Shown here piece by piece: positions 61,756-64,000 of a stretch of 64,000 nt of DNA. Origin of the DNA: Acidobacteriota bacterium (GTDB lineage Bacteria > Acidobacteriota > Terriglobia > Bryobacterales > Bryobacteraceae). A program made the position numbers and the translations under genes. The notes under the pieces were generated by a model that worked only from the letters and a program-made list of their open reading frames with translations, was not told the origin of the DNA and searched no databases. Every line of letters starts with the position of its first letter. Position 1 is the stretch's first letter. The stretch spans positions 1 through 64,000 of the forward strand of contig JAFKEE010000035.1 in NCBI GenBank assembly GCA_017307505.1. The letters run 5' to 3'.

Positions 61756-61789
61756 TAGAGACAATATCTCTATTATGAGAACCGCGCAA
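61756..61789 (-). promoter_or_regulatory. promoter and operator of the XRE-GNAT operon
   Basis: On the minus strand TTGCGC (61789-61784), 17 bases, TATTGT (61766-61761). TAGAGA (61756-61761) and TCTCTA (61767-61772) are perfect 6-base arms with a 5-base spacer and overlap the -10 box. The expected start is at about the A of the ATG (61754), which would make the message leaderless. Confidence 0.5.
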
Positions 61790-61851
61790 GCCATGCAGCA
61801 GCCGGTCCGCCTCGCGCCATTAGAGGGAAGCGAGCGCCGCGGCCCAACTCG

Positions 61852-62346
61852 TCAGGCCTTCTCTCTCCCTACGGAGGGCCCTCCCGATGCAACGTCCGCG
61901 GCTAGCGCAGCTTCAGCGACTCGGCGAAACGTACTCATCAGGGTTTCCCATTCGCCGGGCGGCAAGGCGGCGCGCAGCCGCTCCTGCGCCCGCTGCCACC
62001 CTGGATTTGTGCGGGCCAGGATGGCCTTCCCCTCGGCCGTCAACCGGTAACCGCGCTCGCGGCGGTCCTTGGACTCCGCCAGTTCGATCCACCGGTTGCG
62101 CTGGAGCACCTTGAGATTCCTCGACAGCGTGGTCTTGTCCAGCCCCAGGATGCGCCCTAGAGCCGCCTGGCCCGAGGTATTGATCATGTTGAGCGCGGTC
62201 AACAACGAGTATTGCGCCGGCTCCAGCCACGGGCCCATCTCCTGACTGTAGAGTTGGGTGACCAGACGTGCGGCACGCCGCAGGTTGGCACACAGACACT
62301 GCAGGTCTGGCAGTGGGCCCGTTTCCGACGGAGACTTCCTGCTCAT
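61852..62346 (-). CDS. MarR-family transcriptional regulator
   Basis: 164 residues with the MarR winged helix: LEPAQYSLLTALNMINTSGQ, LGRILGLDKTTLSRNLKVLQ, RNRWIEL and the wing DRRERGYRLTAEGKAILA. The N-terminus has two cysteines (LQCLCANLRRAARLV) that could sense oxidants, as in OhrR-like MarR proteins; this is inference. It starts 12 bases after the YCII-like gene and is co-transcribed with it. Confidence 0.9.
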   Translation of the reverse strand: MSRKSPSETGPLPDLQCLCANLRRAARLVTQLYSQEMGPWLEPAQYSLLTALNMINTSGQAALGRILGLDKTTLSRNLKVLQRNRWIELAESKDRRERGYRLTAEGKAILARTNPGWQRAQERLRAALPPGEWETLMSTFRRVAEAALAADVASGGPSVGREKA

Positions 62347-62358
62347 TTCCTAGCCTGC

Positions 62359-62745
62359 TCAGTGCGCGGCTGGGGCAATCAACGCGCGCAATGGCGTCAA
62401 CGGGCCCAGAGGCATGTAATCGAATGTCACATAGTGCGCTTTCATCAGGGGCAGCGTCTCCAGAATCGCTTTCGCTTCTTCAACAGATTTGCAGTCCATC
62501 AGAAACACAACGCCTTTGCCGTCACCCTTGGCATACCACTGCTCGATCTTCCCGTCCAGGTAAAGCTGGACGGTGTCGCGCACCTCGTCGTGCATGACTG
62601 TGGCGATCTGTTCCCGAGTGACGCCGGAATTCACGGAAAGCGTCGCGAGAATGTGAGTAATCTTCGGCGCGGCCGGCGGCTGGGCCTGGAGCCCAAAGGC
62701 CGCCATGAGCAGAAGTAGGATACTGCGGCAGGTCGTTAGTTGCAT
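62359..62745 (-). CDS. exported YCII/muconolactone-isomerase-like protein
   Basis: 128 residues from ATG 62745 (TTG 62751 is in frame). A signal peptide (about residues 8-22, ILLLLMAAFGLQAQ) precedes a ferredoxin-like dimeric alpha/beta-barrel region (about 38-115): QIATVMHDEVRDTVQLYLDG, GKGVVFLMDCKSVEEAKAIL, ETLPLMKAHYVTFDYMPLGP. Related cytoplasmic proteins are isomerases or small binding proteins; an exported form is unusual. The downstream marR gene probably regulates it. Confidence 0.7.
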   Translation of the reverse strand: MQLTTCRSILLLLMAAFGLQAQPPAAPKITHILATLSVNSGVTREQIATVMHDEVRDTVQLYLDGKIEQWYAKGDGKGVVFLMDCKSVEEAKAILETLPLMKAHYVTFDYMPLGPLTPLRALIAPAAH

Positions 62746-62929
62746 ATACAACCAATATCACGGAAGCTGCGGAATCTGAGCCGAAAACAATGCGCGGAGA
62801 AATTTATCTTTCGATTTCCGGAACAGATGTCGAATTCGATCGGCGAGCTTCGACTGTGCTGTAGAATCCACGGAGCCGGCAGGATTCGCTGGGAAACTGA
62901 TCGGTTCGACACCGCAAGGAGCAACTCCC

Positions 62930-63370
62930 ATGAACTCGAGTGTTTCGAAAACCCGCCGAGCAGGCGCGATTCTTGCCGGCTTCGTGTTCGTCGTGGCCAC
63001 CTCCACCGCCGCAGACATGCTGTTTCACGCCACGGGGGTGTTCCCTCCGATGGGCCAGCCGATGTCGAACCCGTTGTTCGCCTTCGCTCTTCTCTATCGC
63101 TGCGTGTTCGCCATCGTGGGCACTTACCTGACGTCCTGGCTGGCGCCGGACTGGGTGATGCCGCAGGCAACCTTGATGGGTGGCGCCGGCCTGCTGGTCT
63201 CCACCTTGGGTGCAATCGCAACCTGGAACCAAGGGCCGCAGTTTGGCCCCCACTGGTACCCCGTATTGCTTGCACTCAGCTCACTGCCCTGTTCCTGGGC
63301 GGGCGCCTGGCTTTTCCATCGGCTGTCGCGCGGAAGAGCGCACTCGACCACAAACCCGAGCCATGCTTAA
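62930..63370 (+). CDS. small four-helix membrane protein
   Basis: 146 residues, AAGGAG 8 bases before the ATG. Four hydrophobic segments: AGAILAGFVFVVATSTAADM, FALLYRCVFAIVGTYLTSWL, TLMGGAGLLVSTLGAIATW and WYPVLLALSSLPCSWAGAWL. No family is recognised. It is followed 49 bases later by the VOC protein gene and may be co-transcribed with it. Confidence 0.72.
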   Translation: MNSSVSKTRRAGAILAGFVFVVATSTAADMLFHATGVFPPMGQPMSNPLFAFALLYRCVFAIVGTYLTSWLAPDWVMPQATLMGGAGLLVSTLGAIATWNQGPQFGPHWYPVLLALSSLPCSWAGAWLFHRLSRGRAHSTTNPSHA

Positions 63371-63419
63371 CAGGCCGAGCCCGATCTCAACTGAATACGA
63401 AACAAGGAGAACCCCACAT

Positions 63420-63893
63420 ATGAACAAAATCACCCCATTCCTCTGGTTTAACGGGCAGGCGGAAGAGGCCGCGAACCTCTATGTTTCCCTGTTCGAGAAC
63501 TCCCGGATCCTGCATGTCTCGCGGTATGGAGATGCCGGCCCGGGGCCGGCGGGCAGCGCCATGACCGTCAATTTCGAATTGGACGGACGGCCGTTCATCG
63601 GTCTCAACGGAGGACCGAACTATGTGTTCACCGAAGCGGTCTCGTTCGTCATCAACTGCAAAACGCAGGCCGAGGTGGACAAGTTCTGGGATGCGCTCAC
63701 CGAAGGCGGAGAAGAGAGACAGTGCGGCTGGTTGAAGGACAGGTTCGGTCTGTCGTGGCAGGTGATTCCGGAGTGCCTCGGCCGCCTGATGGGCGACCCG
63801 GACTCGAAGAGGGCGGGCCGCGTGATGCAGGCCATGTTCAAGATGAAAAAGATTGACATTGCCGCGCTGGAAGCGGCGCACGCCGGGGCATAG
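63420..63893 (+). CDS. PhnB-like VOC-family protein
   Basis: 157 residues from ATG 63420 with AAGGAG 10 bases upstream. It is the PhnB/3-demethylubiquinone-methyltransferase-like VOC type: KITPFLWFNGQAEEAANLYV, SLFENSRIL, FELDGRPFIGLNGGP, VSFVINCKTQAEVDKFWDAL and FGLSWQVIPECLGRLMGDPD. The older methyltransferase name is not supported by structure; the biochemical role is unknown. It is intact and ends 107 bases before the window edge. Confidence 0.88.
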   Translation: MNKITPFLWFNGQAEEAANLYVSLFENSRILHVSRYGDAGPGPAGSAMTVNFELDGRPFIGLNGGPNYVFTEAVSFVINCKTQAEVDKFWDALTEGGEERQCGWLKDRFGLSWQVIPECLGRLMGDPDSKRAGRVMQAMFKMKKIDIAALEAAHAGA

Positions 63894-64000
63894 CCACACA
63901 AAACCAACGGCGGGCGGGATCGGGTGCCACCAGGCCTGCTAATTGATCTACGGAGTCCTCTCCTTCGTTACCGCGCGGCGCACTCAGGAAATGGGAATCC

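Noticed and set aside
42-64000. CRISPR arrays, tRNA and rRNA genes, riboswitches
   Set aside because: No regularly spaced direct repeats of 24-48 bases, no cloverleaf with TTCGAATC-type arm in any gap, and no known riboswitch core were seen by eye; a tool search could still find a diverged case.

Overview
The window looks like a chromosomal segment of a GC-rich Acidobacteriota bacterium, most likely of the Solibacter/Bryobacter/Paludibaculum type. This is inferred from family content: two ADOP-type (acidobacterial duplicated orphan permease) ABC permeases, one with its own PadR repressor; a CadC-like winged-helix/TPR regulator; beta-propeller (Reg_prop/Y_Y_Y) histidine kinase; carboxypeptidase-regulatory-like and LamG secreted proteins; DUF2934; a bacterial LigD/Ku pair; and a PEP-CTERM protein. 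No rRNA, tRNA or CRISPR array was found.

Region 1 (1-8.1 kb) is accessory. It holds an unrecognised 323-aa protein, a DUF1232/YkvA-like protein, and a tight unit of a TPR protein, a TPR-CHAT caspase-like protease (His583/Cys623) and a small protein that fits EACC1, the effector-associated constant component of predicted NTP-dependent conflict systems. A convergent HEPN-motif protein follows, bracketed by two related hairpin repeats in inverted orientation. Region 2 (8.1-18.2 kb): an NhaR-like LysR regulator, a DUF2934 protein, a small secreted protein, a WG-repeat protein next to a decayed IS21 istB, then a padR-tolC-RND-MFP efflux operon with a strong promoter and a palindrome over the padR start codon, and a DoxX remnant divergent from it.

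Region 3 (18.3-28.4 kb): a DUF6223-like membrane protein plus ECF41 sigma factor preceded by a textbook ECF41 promoter, a VOC protein, an Rrf2 regulator with a perfect dyad inside its promoter driving a CxxCH haem protein, a LamG secreted protein, a CadC-like TPR regulator, and a GMC oxidoreductase/gluconate-2-dehydrogenase subunit 3 pair. Region 4 (29-43 kb): convergent ligD and ku (non-homologous end joining), a DJ-1/PfpI protein, a GH16-like lipoprotein coupled to a sensor kinase/response regulator/DoxX group, an alpha/beta hydrolase and gnd.

Region 5 (43-57 kb): membrane proteins, a PilZ-like protein, an M19 dipeptidase, an orphan HicB-like protein, a secreted carboxypeptidase-regulatory-like protein, an ADOP permease, an archaeal-type (DUF120) riboflavin kinase, a PEP-CTERM protein, EfpL (YeiP), an OmpA-family protein and a haem-type chemoreceptor. 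Region 6 (57-64 kb): a PadR-controlled ADOP permease, GNAT and XRE-cupin genes, a MarR regulator with a YCII-like protein, a small membrane protein and a PhnB-like VOC protein. Four regulator genes (padR x2, rrf2, xre) show palindromes overlapping their promoters or start codons and very short or absent leaders, which points to autorepression.
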